Of a stretch of 64,000 nucleotides of DNA, positions 35,611 through 50,200 are shown in pieces; position 1 is the first letter of the stretch; each line of letters opens with the position of its first letter. Source of the stretch: Smittia aterrima (lineage: Eukaryota; Arthropoda; Insecta; Diptera; Chironomidae); NCBI GenBank assembly GCA_033063855.1, contig CP093830.1, positions 8,494,854 to 8,558,853 of the forward strand, written 5' to 3'. A program made the translations under genes and the position numbers. The notes beneath the pieces are model-generated. The model saw only the letters and a program-made list of their open reading frames with translations, searched no databases and was not told where the DNA came from.

Positions 35611-35709
35611 TTTAAGGGTTGTTCGATTATCACGTTGTCAAATAAGAATTTCTCTTCTGGGACTTCCTAACTCTTCAGTGGCAACGTGATAATCAAACAA
35701 GTCCTTAAA
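35611..35709. repeat. Long imperfect hairpin (about 29-nt arms)
   Basis: Arms 35611-35639 and 35680-35709 pair through TTTAAGG, TTGTT and the identical core GATTATCACGTTG, with a 1-nt bulge and few mismatches. The loop is about 40 nt. It could be a precursor-type RNA hairpin on either strand or a small foldback element. It does not match a conserved insect microRNA that I recall. Confidence 0.6.
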
Positions 35710-37022
35710 CAAAATTCGATTAAAATGAGTTTAAACTCTTCTCTCCGATCGACGATAGAAATATTAACCATTACGCAAACATTGGAAGTGATAGACATGT
35801 TAGATACTTTTTTATTTAATGATAAAGGAATGTGACATTCGTACAATCATTTATATTATTCCTCTGATGTGTTTGTTGCTGTTAAGCCTCGTCATGTGAG
35901 ACTGGAATGTTTCTTTCTTCTTAGGGAATGCTTTTCGGTACGATGGAGAGGACATTTGGAAAACTTTGGGATTATTCTTTATAGATGAATAAATAAAATT
36001 GAATCGTAAATCATTTTGATGGAGGATGAAATTTATTTCATTTGATGCCCACAATACCAATCGTATGATAAATGATTCTCGTCTCTCTCTCTCTCCCCAT
36101 CTGATGTCTTCACAGAAATGGAAAAACTACTCTCGAGACTTTTGCAGGATGTCAAGTGACGATCAGATAACAATGACGAATAATCATATTTTAGTCTGGC
36201 GAAGAGATTTTTCTTAAACACTTTGAGGGAAATGCCTCATCCAACTCTCGGTGAAAATAAGCCATATCAAAATTAATTCATCTACGATGCAGATAGACAT
36301 AAAACAACGAATGTTCTTTCTCCTGGCTTCTGAAAGCGACGTGGTAGTCTCTAGCAACTGAAATTGGCTTTATCTCGGAGGTTTGTAACATTGAAAATTC
36401 ATCTGAGTCTTCTGACAAACTTTGCTGATGATTTCAACACATAAGTGAGACAGCAGAGGACACACAAACAGAATAGAAAGAAGCCCCGCATGTAAATTCA
36501 TAGGTAATTTTTAATTATTTTGGTTTCGCAACTCAGGTATTTCGTTCAACAACATCCAAGCGTGCAGATTAAAATTAATTCCAAAGAGAAGCTGAGGGAT
36601 GAGAGAGAGAGAATGGGCAAGTGACTGAGTCGAGGTCTCATTTTTCGTTTCGTCTGAAATATTAACAGATTCTCAGGGAAAAGGTTTTGCCTCGAAGGAA
36701 GATATGCTAATACGCGAGCTTCTCCTCTCGAGAGAAAATGTAAAGCAAAATATTTTCTTTGACTGTTTTGCTGTAAATGGCGAAAAAAAAAGAGAAAATT
36801 TGTGTTAAAAGCGATTTTTACGTGGAAGGCAAAGGGAAATACTCAACGGAAAAGGTATCCTCAAGCAAGAGAGCTTCGTTGCACGTCGTTCGCCACGCGA
36901 TGAAAGAATTTTCCGCAAGATTTATCTAACACGAAGCGAAATTGTTTCGGCGCTTTTGTTGGGATGACTTGGCCCGGTATGTGAAGTCCTGACCAAGCCT
37001 CCTAAATGTACCCATATCAAAG

Positions 37023-37047
37023 TTTGACTCTTTTTAAAAGAGTCAAA
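37023..37047. repeat. 25-bp perfect palindrome with TGACTC half sites
   Basis: Two 12-nt arms (TTTGACTCTTTT and its reverse complement) surround a single central T. The inverted TGACTC cores resemble AP-1/bZIP half sites. Confidence 0.6.
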
Positions 37048-40000
37048 AGAGTTCGCTGCGAAAAAGTCCCTTCACCGCAGTTCAAAGATAAAAAATATCA
37101 TTTTTAGGAAATCGCAAGATGAAAAATTTATTTTATTTTTCTCTTTTGTTTTGGCTTCGTTCCTTCTCGAAAATATTTTAGGCTGATTAATCTCGGCTTC
37201 TCCGGCCCTCGATGTGCAATGATCTCGAGATGATTTCCATTGTTTCAGTTTCAGGCGCAACTATTATGCGAACGACAATATTTTGTTTATGGCTTCAAGA
37301 CTGATAACAATGACTTTCCTTTCCTGTGTCTACTGTGCCGCGGGACAATCTGCAGATTTGAATAAAAGCAACAGCAACAAATAAAAACAGAAAGAGATGT
37401 CAAGAAATTATGAAACTAAGATTCTCCTCAAGTTAATTTTCTTTCCTTTAACAACCCTTTTCACTAAATCAACGAGAACCTGCTCGCAGCGTCTAAAGAT
37501 TTCGCAAATAATTTCTCCCTGTCGCCACTTAACATTCTCGTAAAGCGACGGACATAAAAAAGTTGAAACATCATGTTTCGCCGCAATAAAACAGTATTGA
37601 CACTTAATTAAGATAGCGCGAACAAGAAGGAGACGAAAGGCGCGTTGTGGGTGGTGAATGTTGATGAAGAAAACAAAAGAAAAGTTTTTCCTTATTGTTG
37701 GCGAGAGATGTCATTTCACACTTTCCTTTCCTTCTCCTCACAAGAGTTCAATTCCGATGAACTCAGTCAAGAAATATAATCAAATATTTTTCCCATTTGA
37801 TATTTAGAATATCTGAGAGATTCACAAATCCAAATGATAGCCAAAAGAAAATCCATTTATTATCATCCCAAGCTGAGAGAAAATCTCTGCAAGATTGCTC
37901 AAACTTTCTCCTCGTCTCGAAGAGAAACTTGCTTTCCTTTAGTGAAATTATATTACTTTTTTATAATTCACATAAGACACAACAATATGGAGATTTGCTT
38001 TCATTCCATTCGGTTTATTCTCATAGACAGTTGTCTTACGAGAGCGTTTTGTGTGCAAATATGAAAACAGCAGCAAAGCTGAAATGAAAGATGAAAGAAA
38101 AAGTTATAAATTTGCCGTAAAAACAGAAGGAAAATGGTTTTAGTTCCAGCAGCATCCTAATAACAACACACAACAATATTGAACACCATGTTCATGTGGC
38201 AATCTCTGCTGACTTCAGCGGTGGTAGCTGATGGAGTGTGAGAACTTTATCAACATATTTTAATGAATGTTTTGTTTTGCTTTCGGTTTGAAAGTGCTAA
38301 GGGGGAGTCGCTCCCTCGCTTTCTTCTACTCGCAACTAAGAAAGCCGAGCGAAATATTCATAATTTATATTATGAAATCCATAATATTTTATAGCGTCGA
38401 CATTGTGTGTAAAAGACGTGATAATAGGAAAGGGTTTTTGAGTTCCTGATAAAAACACAGCCGTGAAGATTTTCGCTTCGAAGGAATCCGAATCTCGAGG
38501 GGGCAGTTTCGTTAACACCTCTTTCAAACTTGGCGTCGCACTGTCAACGGAGATAATGAGAGAGGAGTTAGTGGTTGGGGAGTTGATTGAGGGTACTCGA
38601 AGAGTCGATGAGATCGACGTGACTTTCCTTTTTCGACTCAAAGCAGTTGCTGTTTTATTAATTTCCTAAAAGCAAACAATATTTAACAAGACACATTGTT
38701 CCTTTGTTCCTAACGCAACCGTCGATAATGTAATAGTTTACCTCCATTAAGCAGCCATTAAGTTGAAGAATCTAAGAACAACACGCAATTCATTATCAGT
38801 TTAATAGTTTCTTATCAACGTCATTTGATCTTACAGCTATTGCGACAACCGAATAATTAGAAAACGTTTGGTGCCGAAAGCAAACAAACAAAACGTTCGC
38901 TCCGAGAAATTATCATTCAATATTTTATGGAAAAAGGTTGAACAACATGAGATATTCAATTTAAATTTAATATAACTTGTGAGAACAGGAGAAGTGTTGA
39001 TTGTTGATCTAGGAGTGCGAATATGTGGTTTCTCGAGAGTTTGCATTTTGCTTTTCTTATTGATTTAGGAAAAGATGTCTTGAAGGAAGATTTTGAGAAA
39101 AGGGAGAGAAGAGATTTATTGAAACCACGTGAAGCCATAAAACTGAAGTTTCCATCATTTGTTTGTCAATGACTTGATTATGAAAATCAAAAAGAGGAAA
39201 GTTAAGACTCATGTCGTTTCCGCATTGTTTTTTATTCTTCAAATAAGAGCAAATCGTATTCCGTAAAAGTAGATTTACATTTTTTCCTCATCTCGTGATA
39301 GCTTCGCTGGTCTCGTTCTCTATTTCCTCTTATCACAAGCTTAGAGAAGCTGACGAAGGTCTCGAATCGTGAGATACACAAAATAGCGGTGGAAAAATCA
39401 TAAAGTTGACGAATGATCTACATTATCCATACGTGGAGAAAACCGCATAAATTTACATTTCATGATGAAGCTCATTCTCCTTTCTTCAATGTGAAATCGC
39501 TTTGCTTCAAGGAAAAATAAAAGGGAAGAGTGTTGTGAAAAATGTGAAATGAGAAAAAGTCGTGATATGATTTTCCATTAAAGTCCTTCTTCAACTTTAA
39601 ACAAACAAAATTTAACTTGACGTTTCTGCATTGGATTGCCAATAAATCATAAACCGAGGCGTAACATGAAACTCAAGTGAAATTGAATGTTTCGATATCA
39701 AACTTGAAATTTCAGTTCGAGGAGAAAAGTCGTTTTCATTGAAAGGGTGAAGCCAAAAGTTCAACAACGTATTGACCATAATCTATTCAGAATTGCTCAA
39801 TTACACTTGCAACATGTATCAAAACATTTTGAAATCGATTCGAAACCAAAGTTTCCCCTTTTGTCCAACGATTAGAGAGTTCGGGGGGAAGTGTTGAATG
39901 TGTCAGAGGATGAAGCGATTAGGAAGAGGAGGAGTAGTTGAGTGATCGAATAGGTTTGAGGCAACATCAATAACATTTCGTAATGGGAAGGCTTTGGTTT

Positions 40001-41227
40001 GGTTGATTTGAACTCTTCAAGTAAGACTTTCCACAACCAATTTATTTCTTTAAATTCTCCATCTAACACATCGTTTAAAGTCTTTATCCGATACTTAACA
40101 GGATTCACTGCGAAAGGCAATCAAGTCTCTAAATTTCTATGCTCTCGCTCTTCGGGACAAAGACAAGCACAGAGCTTGTGCAAATACGTCCCTTGGACTC
40201 GGATAGGAATTAACTGGAGTGTATGCAATGTGTAGGTGAGGGAAAAATCCTTTGATTAATTAATTTTCGTATGTCGAAAACCTTAAAAATGACACACGTT
40301 ATTTAGTTTTGCCATCTTTTATATCCCCACATCCAAATCCATCAGCTCACTCTTCGCTTCTCCGTTTCACATTCACAAAACTAAATAAAATTACGGTTCG
40401 TTCGGTTTTGTTGGAAAATCATTAAGCATTTAACATGTTCGGGTGATTGTCTCTTGCTCTCGAGAGAACCTCGAGTCCTTTCAATTGAAATACGCTCCTC
40501 TTGTGTTGCTTTCTGAAGCTTCATCATCGTCGTATTTGCGATATAATTACATCTGAAAAACTTTTCGTGTCATGCAACTTCAACCACTCGACGAAAGAGC
40601 ATAATTCAGGTGCAAGCATCCGCTGCTGCTTCGATCGTTGTTTGTCTGTTTTCCGATGGTGGTAAAGAAGAAGCAGGCACAATGAATCGTGATGATGTTT
40701 TTGCGGGAGAAACGGTTCGCCTCGTTCAAATTGACCGGCTTGAAGGATTATTTTTGACACAGAGAAATAATTTTAGGAAAATGTGTGAAGAGGAAAGTCG
40801 TCGTCTCCTTTACCGTTATCTCCATCATGTGTGTGTGTGGGCGACTATCGGAGCGAACATCCAAATTTTATTGTGTTTTAAACTGTCGCCCTTATTTGAC
40901 CAGGAAAATTTAAAATAGAGACATTTCAAAATTGTTTTCTGAGTTTAGAAAAACTAGTTTGGAAAACTTTTATTTTCCTTCCTGATAAACGAGCCCCCAA
41001 ATGACAAATACAATTTTGGCAATAAATGAAAAATTCATTTGAATGAAAAAGTATTTTGAAAAACATTTATTTAAACACAAACAAGAAACTTTTTCGTCTT
41101 CATTTGGACGACTGGAGAATTTTGTGTGGGCTGACAACTAAAAGAACATTAAAACTATTTTTCGATTGTTATGCTTGAGCTGATATTGTTTTTGGTGTTT
41201 ACAGTTCGTACCATCATGAAGTTGAGT

Positions 41228-41240
41228 GAGAGAGAGAGAG
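41228..41240. repeat. GA dinucleotide run
   Basis: A simple (GA)n run in the same class as the CT runs at 36082-36095 and 46179-46190. Such runs can bind GAGA factor in insects. Confidence 0.7.
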
Positions 41241-44200
41241 TAAGGCGAGCTTCAAAGCCTAAAAGGAAACGAATTTGTCTAGAGCAGTGAAGCTGGAAAT
41301 CACATTTAATTAATGTCGGTCTAAGATCTTTTTAAATATTTATTAAAAGGATTTCTACTCAACGTTAGACTTGCATGTGAAATCAAACGCTGGAGAAAAT
41401 CTCATAAAGTCCAGTAATTGATATCTTGTGTAGCCTTTAGTAAATAATCTCAAATCCGGATTAGACAAACAAGTGAACAGATTATCAAGACACGATAGCA
41501 AGTCATTAGAAGTGAAGAGACTTCTCGAGCTTTTCAACTTTTGTTTGGGTTCGAGAAAGTTCGTGAAAAACAGCCTGAGCAACAACATCCAATAATGAAA
41601 TTGACTGATTAATTTTTCATAGCAAACTTAATTATTTTTTCAAACGTTTGGGGTGACAATGAACAGAAGAAAATTCGGCCGAAACTTCCGAAAACATCCC
41701 GTGCCAAAGACAATTTAACTTTTCCCCTTTTCAAGGACCTTTGATGTCGTCGAGGTAGGAAAATACTTTTTTGCGAAATTCATTACGTTTGTTTGAACAT
41801 GTTAATTGTATATGTGAAGATGGATTTTCTAAATTTTCCTAAGCCACAGAAAATGTTATTTTAGCTGAAGGCGAGGACATAAGCACACGATGTTCATAAA
41901 ATATTCCAAAAAGGAAGGTCGCTGCCATCCCCAAACAAAATATTTTCACAAACGCATTCCATTCCTTATCCTCTCCGTTCGAACGAGAAGTCAAAAGGTG
42001 GAAGAGTTTAAAAGCATTTTTCTCAACTTTTTTTTTATCCTCTCGTCTTCTCAGAAGTGACGCAAATGAAAATTAATTTCCCTCGCTTGACGATTGAACA
42101 AATCCAATTATTTAAAGCAGCTCGCGTGTACAGTCAAAAAGGAAAGTTCCTTCTCCAAGAACATCAAACACATATCAGAGCTTCACGATGTCAGCACATT
42201 CGAACGTGCATTTCAACTTGAAATAAAAAGACAGCCAGCCGGATTTGAAAGCAGAGTTTTATGTCTCTCAACGTTGTCGACAACGACGATGAAGGAATCG
42301 CAAGAAAACTGTTTGGCTCTGCGGTTTTATTAAATGTTATAATGTATTTAGAAGCAAATAAATCATATTCATCTTAAGAGCTCGTGGAAAGCGCACCGAG
42401 CGAGACAAATTTCTGAAGCAAATAGAACGACACTTTTGAGTATTTTTCCTCCTCGAGCATGTGAAAATTTGTACATGAAAATTTATTTGTTTGCCTTCTG
42501 TGTGCTTCCTTTTTGCGGGCGAGAGATGCTTGCGCGACAGTTAGCGAATATTTTTTTTTGTTTGTTATTGGTTGAGATTGTAGCGAGCGCTGCATCGCCA
42601 TAAATATTCATATTAATTTAATTTCCTGAGTGAACTCTCTCAACAAACCAGAGGATTATTTTTCAGCGACTGCTGCCACAAAATGGAGACGAAAATCTGC
42701 GGCGAAAGCAGCGAGCGGACGACAATCGATTCAGTCTCCCATTCGCTTGATTGCCTTGCTTTATTTATTGTTCAGTTTGTGGCTTTCAAAACTTTTCCCT
42801 TTGCTCCTCGAAAACCAATTAGCGGAAAATGCTTTTGAATCGAGGAGCTAGATTGTTGATGATGAGTCTTGCCAAAAACGAGGTGAATGTAATTAATCTC
42901 TTCGCTTGTTTATCGTTGACTTCGGGGAATTTCCAAACTTTCTTGGAGCCGGCAAAAACACTTTCGCGAGCCATTGCGCCTAACTCATTGAATTTTTGAA
43001 CGAGGTTATTTCCATTAATCTTTATCCAATGGCCATTTCTCCGCACGCCTACACAATTCCGTCCAGAAGTTCGACAGCGTTTGCTTTTTATGGCTCAGAA
43101 AACAAGCAATTTAATTTTTAAATAATCATCATAATTTCCATTAATAACTTTCGCGTTCAGTAAGAACAGCTTTCCAGCCTCAATCCACACATTGCTCAGC
43201 ATTTCTAGATTCTCTCGAGGGTTCAGCGATAGATGGAATAAGAAAAAAAGTGCCATTAATTTGTATAAAAATGTCATTAAATTATTAAATTCATCGCTTA
43301 AGCTATAGCAAGAATATGTGCGCGATGGCAAGAGAGCGAAATGTCTTATGGCAAATATGGGCAATAAAATTAAATTCTCGTGAAATATTTTAATTTTATT
43401 ACAATTTAATATTTATCGCCAGTGAGAAAAACGCGAAAGAAGGAAATTGATGACAAATATTAAATGAAACGCACACGGCTGAATGGGCTGCGGAATCGTT
43501 AAGAGGAAGGAAAAATCTGATTTATTGCGAAAGCTAAGAAATTAAATTCCTAAAATCGATCACGTTCATTCGCGAGGAAATATCTCTCACTGAATCTTCC
43601 CCCACGACTCAATTAGTATTTGTTTATGTTTGCAACATCTCAATTCATTCAAAGGTTATTTTCGTAGTCCTCTCCCTTCAAGTGCCTGCCACTTCGACCC
43701 TCTTTGAGCTTAGACTTACCATTATTTGATATGTTTTTTGCTGTCCCAACACCCACGACCACCTTCCTCTTGAGAAATTAATTTTTTTTCTTGTGATTAA
43801 TTTTTACGCGGAAAAAATGCAAATGGAATGGAAAAAAAATGTTGAGAAGAGAAAACACGAGACGTGATGGAAAATGGATAAATTTTGAATTAACGATGTT
43901 TCTCCCATGTCGAAGGAAGATGTTGAGTCTTAGGGGCCTTTTTAGTCGACGAAGCGGGGATTTAAAATCAATTTTTATCACTTTTTTTACTTCCCGGCTT
44001 CTGCTGCTCATTGGGCGGAAAATTTGGCGGACACTGAATCTTAATCTCCTATCTCGCTTCAGGACGAAGATTACAAGCACCCGAACGATATTGGACGGGG
44101 AATAATATAATTAATAATTTAACGAAGTATGAAAAAAGTTTCGAGCTGGGGAAAGTTCGGCCTTTTCATCAACGAGGACACCAATTTCTTTTTCAATCAC

Positions 44201-47200
44201 GTCGGCAACTTGCAATTTCTTGAATCAACGAGAGAGATTCTTCGCGAAGGAAAAGAAATGATAATCAAATAAAAATTGAATTTTCCTTGTAATTATCTTG
44301 TATACATCGCAGATCTCAGTTCCATCTCCCTTCGCTCGCCTTCACGCGACGGAATCATTCGTTATAGTCTATTTATTTCAAATTGATATTGTGTTGTACT
44401 CCTCGCATAATTACGTTTGCCTGAAGCGGATTTCTCTGACGAAGAGGATGAGCTTCGGAACATGAAAAATTAAAAATTGATTAAAAAGTGTAAATGCGAT
44501 CACATTATTTTTTATCGCTCGAGATTTTTCCTTCGTTTCGCCTTGTTAATTTGATTGTTTTCTTGTTGTTGCTGCTCATCCTTAACAGTCATTAAATCGC
44601 TTCTACTTGAATCAGACTCTAAACGAGAGCGAAACGTTGGAATTTTTCATTTTGCTTTTGTGTTACAAATTAACTCCAGCAAAGTCTTCAATGGAGACTT
44701 CGTTAAGGAGCTGCTAGTTAATGACTGAATTTTCCATCGCTACAACTTCCTTTCTTTACTTTGAAATCCCGAAAACTCAGGCAATTAGAGTTTTTCATGT
44801 ACCAACACTTCATTGCTTTTGTCTTGTTTCCAAAAACTTCACCACAAGGTAAATCGCAAGTTATTTTGATTCATAAACTGCACTTGCTCGTTCTTCCGAC
44901 GTAAAACTAAATTGTTTGTTTGCTCTGGCACTTCATAGGCGATTGTTGTATAAGGAGAAGTGAAAGAGGCAGCCAAATTACACTGCGGATATTGGGAGAA
45001 GGGCAATCGGCTTGTACATAGACAGAGAGAGAGCATCGCATTGTCTCTACGATATATCTTTGTGTAATGTTTAGTTGGGCGCATTCTCATGAGAAAGGAG
45101 CGACACAAAACATAACTAAACTTTCGAATATTTACGACACGAGTCAGACTAGAATGATGTTACCAGATGGAACTTACGTGCGCGGCTTACTCGAAGGCTG
45201 CAGCATTCTACGACAATACATGACTTTCTATGAAAAAATATCCTTTAAATTGCTTTTTTTAATTGTTTTCCTCGCCGAAAACACAAAACAATAATTTTCT
45301 TTTTCGTCTCTTAGCCAGCACTCCAAACAATGCCGAAGAATACAACAAGACAAACACAACTATCCTGCAAATATTTTTCTTTTTCAACAGTTTGCAGATG
45401 AAACCGGCGAAAGTGTTGTTTTCAACTTCTTCTTTTTCTTTGTCGAACACTCCAGACAAAAATTTCCTCGACTTGCTCGAAAGAGCGAGTCAGGTGAAGC
45501 TTAATGTCGTTTAGCTGTTGCCGTGTACAATCTTGCCGAAATCATTAAATTGCCATTTCGATTATGCCGCAACTGGGGGAGCAATAATTGCTTCGTGCAA
45601 ATGAAATGTGAGGCAGCAGTGGTCGGGAAGTTTTATATTTCTAGTTGAAGCATCGTTTCGCGATTTTCCCTTTTCAAACGGACCATATTTTTCATCGCAA
45701 AGAATATTTAATGCTGCTGCTTTTAATACGCTCAAAATATGATTTATAGATATCGTAAACAAATGTTGTATCTCTTTTTCCCTTTTCGGTGTTTCCCGCG
45801 AAGTCCTTTTCCCAATCGCTGAAATGTTGAATCGTTAGAGCAACAGAAAAAACTTTTCCCGATCACGGAGAGAAATTTCTTCGAGATTTTCTGCTTAAAA
45901 TGTTTTAATGGCTTTCGTTGATTTCTCACAGTTCTCAATAACTTAAATCCTTGAAAAGAAAACAAACGCGACTGAATTTATTTCTAATTTATGAATCATT
46001 TGAATAATGTTTCGCTCCGGCTCTCGAAGTAACATAAACGAGAAGTGGCAAATAAAAAGTTTTCGTTTCTCGCGGTGACAGAGAGATTATCGCAAAGGAC
46101 AAATATTTCATCTCATCGATGGACAAAAGTTTCCTTGTGGATCGATATAATTTTAAATTATTATGTTTCATTCTTAATCTCTCTCTCTCTTCCGTCTTAT
46201 AATCAATTTAAGATCACTCGCAGTCAAACAACGACTTAGGGAGATAAATTACATCGAAGAACTAAATTTTGACGCGACCATGGCGAATTCCGGAAGAAAA
46301 AATCCCAATAATGATAATTGAAAAACACCATTACACCCTCGCTCTCCGGAAGGAATTGGGTCGTGACGATGTCGTTGAACAGAAAAGAAAAATAATGATA
46401 GACAATTTTTAACGAATTTAAATATTTTTTTCAGTCTACCTTCCACTGCATTGTCTTGTTATTGAACCCAAATAACGACATTCGAAGCTTAGGAAAATAT
46501 GCAAATTTCATTATCTTAAACGGGACGACGGAGAAATAAGTGATTTCTTTTCCCTTCGTGCTAAATTAATGCCACCTCAATTTATAATGCTTTAGTCGAA
46601 TGAGAATAAATAATAAAAATTCAGCAAAAGACACAACCGAAGAGGAGAACATTTAAATGACATGCAATTTTTCTTTCAATTTTATCTTTCACCTCATTTA
46701 ACGTCTCCTCGAAACAAGGAGACGATGGGTGGATGAAATGTGTCGTTGACTCCATCCACTAATCAATCACGAGAAGTTTACTGATGAGCGGAGCGAGAGA
46801 AACTCTGACGGCAATCAACTAGAGCTTGATGGTCGATGATCGCGTGGTAAGGAAGTTCGTTAGTCCGAGAATAGTTTGAGAAGACTTTTTCCTTTCTCTC
46901 ATCGCAATTCACACGAAATGGTAAATCATAAAAGAACCATCGTCGATGTTCTTGCTGGGCAGACATAAATTAAAGTGCATTACTGAGCAATTGTGAGTGA
47001 CTTTACCCCAAAATGGAGGAGCAAGTACATGTCATTCGATAAACAAGAAGAGGATCAGGACACGTACTTATCAAAAGTTACGGCAAATGTGTGAAAAGTT
47101 CTCGAGACTGTCGCTTCGTTCACGTTCTTCGAATAAAAACCTCGAGAGATGTTGATGGTGGGAGTGAACACACTGAAGGTTTTATTGGGCAACAAATACT

Positions 47201-50200
47201 TTTCCTCCTTTCTCTGTCCTAACTTTACGTTTCGCTTTTTTCTTTCTCTGCTTCGGCAGTCGGAGGCAATAAATCCAGAAGAGGTCAAACAACAATAAAA
47301 ATAAGCAGCAACAGAGAGGAGAAAGAGTTTTCGGGAATAAAAGACGACAATGCAGAAGTAAAAGAAGTGAACAGAATGGAAAGTCATGTTCCAGAACGAT
47401 AAAACTGCTATTTATGAATTTATTTTATTGACCATATTGTTTTTATATTTATGGAAGTTGGAAGCCAATGGAGATTCTCACCGTCTTACTTGGCTGCGAT
47501 GCCTTGAAAGTTCATTAGAGCAGATCTGAATTAGCTGGAAACTTTATTGATTAACTTTAACTCAGTCGACTGCGGCTGCAATTAATTACAAATCTCCCTT
47601 CGAAATCAATTAAATCTGCTTCAAAAACAATAAATCATTGCACGAAAATCGCAGATGCAATTATTCAGTTTATTATCAACTGCGAAACCTGCAATCGAGT
47701 TTGGTGTTTGGGGCAGTTTACATTGTTGGACATGATAAAACCTTCTAAAAATGTGTTCAACATAAATCACACGAGCGAGTGTGAACTCTTTTTTTTTTGC
47801 AGAGCAACAGTAAAAAAATGCACCGAAGGGCATTCGTGAAACGAGAGGTGTCTGATCTGCGGTAAATCATCTCGTCAATATGCAAACAGCAGACTCATAC
47901 GAATCTCGGGGAAAAAAACACACACACGCCACTTCGTTAGATAATGTTTGAGGCAAAAACTGCAGCGAGGGGTTGAAGCACGCATATGTTGCGCTAAGAG
48001 CACTCGTTCGTTCATCAACTTCCACGAGAATTGTTTTCAAGTTCATCACGTTTCACAAATTCAAATGATAATCGCATAGAATAGAAAGCGATTCATTCAT
48101 CATCTATCCGAGGTTCGCGACATTTCTCTGAGTTTCGAATGTTACAAAAAAAATCTCGAAAGCCATCAGACTGTTGTTCAATATTGCATTCCACACGGTC
48201 GTTGCGTCCAAAATCCGAAATTTATCTCCACATTCAAATCGACCATTAAATTATCCACGAGAAGCGCATCAAACGGCATAAATCTAACGCTCAGAGAGTT
48301 CATTTGAGAATTGTTTTAGAATTAATCGTTCAGAAATGATTTCGAGTTTTTCGACTCAACCTCAATTTCATTGCAGATTTTAAAAGCGCGGTCGATGTGA
48401 GTAATTGTGATGCTTTCGCTTTAACTGAATAAATGATGATAAAGATCTCTGAATAAACAATTGACATTTATGTGCTATCAATACTCGTGGGTTGCATTGC
48501 AATTTCTATTTCATCAGGAAGTCAGTAGCTAATTAATTAGCATTCATTATTCTTCGCCTTGAGGAATGTCACGGAGCAGAAAAATCTTCTCGATTTCCAC
48601 ACATGACGACTAAAGATTTCCCTCCGTGTACCAAGAAAGTTGTAAATGGCACGTTCTTAATTTTCATTTATTCTCTTAGTTCTTTCTGATATTAAAGTTC
48701 TTCCCGAAGCGATGAAAGCTGTAAGAGCAATTAATCAAAATCTCAAGCGATAAATCAACTATTATTGACCCTCTCCAGGAACTAGAGAGTATTTAATATG
48801 TTTGAGATGTTAATAGTCCTTGCAGCTACTTATGATGTTTAACGTCGACTTTCTATGAAAGAAAAACTTTTCTTGATTTACAATGAACTGGCCGATGTCG
48901 TCTAATTAATTTAACTCTCTTTTTGGGTGTTCTAAATGAATGTCGAAGCACTCAGCTGGAACAATCTAAGTGGATTAAGTGTGTTAGGTGACATTGCAGG
49001 AGTTCTCTCTCGCACACGGAAGCATATGCTGGTGAATGTCGGGAAAGGAAAGAAATTACTTTGTCCACCTCAAAAATTCAATAATCTCATTTCAGTTAGC
49101 CCACACTCTCACTCTCGTTTTGATCTCATTGTTCAATCACCTTTGATGGATTAAACAACAGACAACAAGGGAAGAAAGAATCATTAAATTATTGCCAAAC
49201 AAGAAAAGTAAATAAACTTAGGAGGACAAACACAGCAGGACAACATAATCGAGAAAAGGAGATTAAGTCGATTTTCTTTCTTTTCCTTCGCTTTCCTCGC
49301 ATTGACAACGAAATCATTATTTACAAGCAAACAATAAAATACGATAATAAAGAAAAATCTCCCACAGGATGACCAAAGAAATTCTTTTCGATCCTAAATA
49401 AGAATATTGAATCTCGGATGACTTTCCTTCGAACGAAACTGAAGCTATTGAAGGGAGAGTTTGCGAAATCAGAGTTTATTAGGAGCTTCGGGTATAAAGA
49501 ACAATTATTTGTTATTAGAACAGAATTTTCTAACATACCACAGAGTGAAATTACAAAACTTCATCAAACTATTCATGCACCTGAGAATGAATTTTTCCTC
49601 CATCGAGCAGCTGAATGATTCTCTCAAATTCCTAAAGTATTTAATGGGAAATATTTCCTTCCACATCAAAAGCGCCGAACAAACTTCATTCATCACCTTG
49701 GTGAGAATTGCCACGAAAAAGTTTTACAGCTTCGAAATCATTTCATCGTAAAACCATTTATTGCTTTTTATTGATAAAGTTTCTCATCGACTCAATATGT
49801 GTGTGCGCTTAAGTGTATCATTTACCGCGAAAAGCGGATAATTTATGGCATAAAAATATTTCTAGACTGAGCTTCAACCATAAATAAGCGAAAACAACTC
49901 AATAATTCAAAATTACATAAAACTTTTTCAATTCAAGGGAGGAAACGCAAGGAGTCTTCCTCTCAGATAAAGCAGAATAATAAATAAGCGATTGGTATCG
50001 GGAAGGTGAATTTTACGACTTTCGCGGGAGAGAGCGACGAAGTTTCTGTGCATTTAAAATTTAAAATTTTCCTCTTCATCGCAACTTTATGAATTTTTCA
50101 CGAGAAATGAGCTGCAAAGAAATTTAAAAGTTTCTCCGATCCTGAAGTTTGTTGTTGTTCGAACATTTCGTTGTCCCAAGTTGATCGTAAAAGGAGATTC

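Noticed and set aside
46702..46724. Short 8-bp stem-loop CGTCTCCT/AGGAGACG
   Set aside because: Stems of this length are expected many times by chance in 64 kb.
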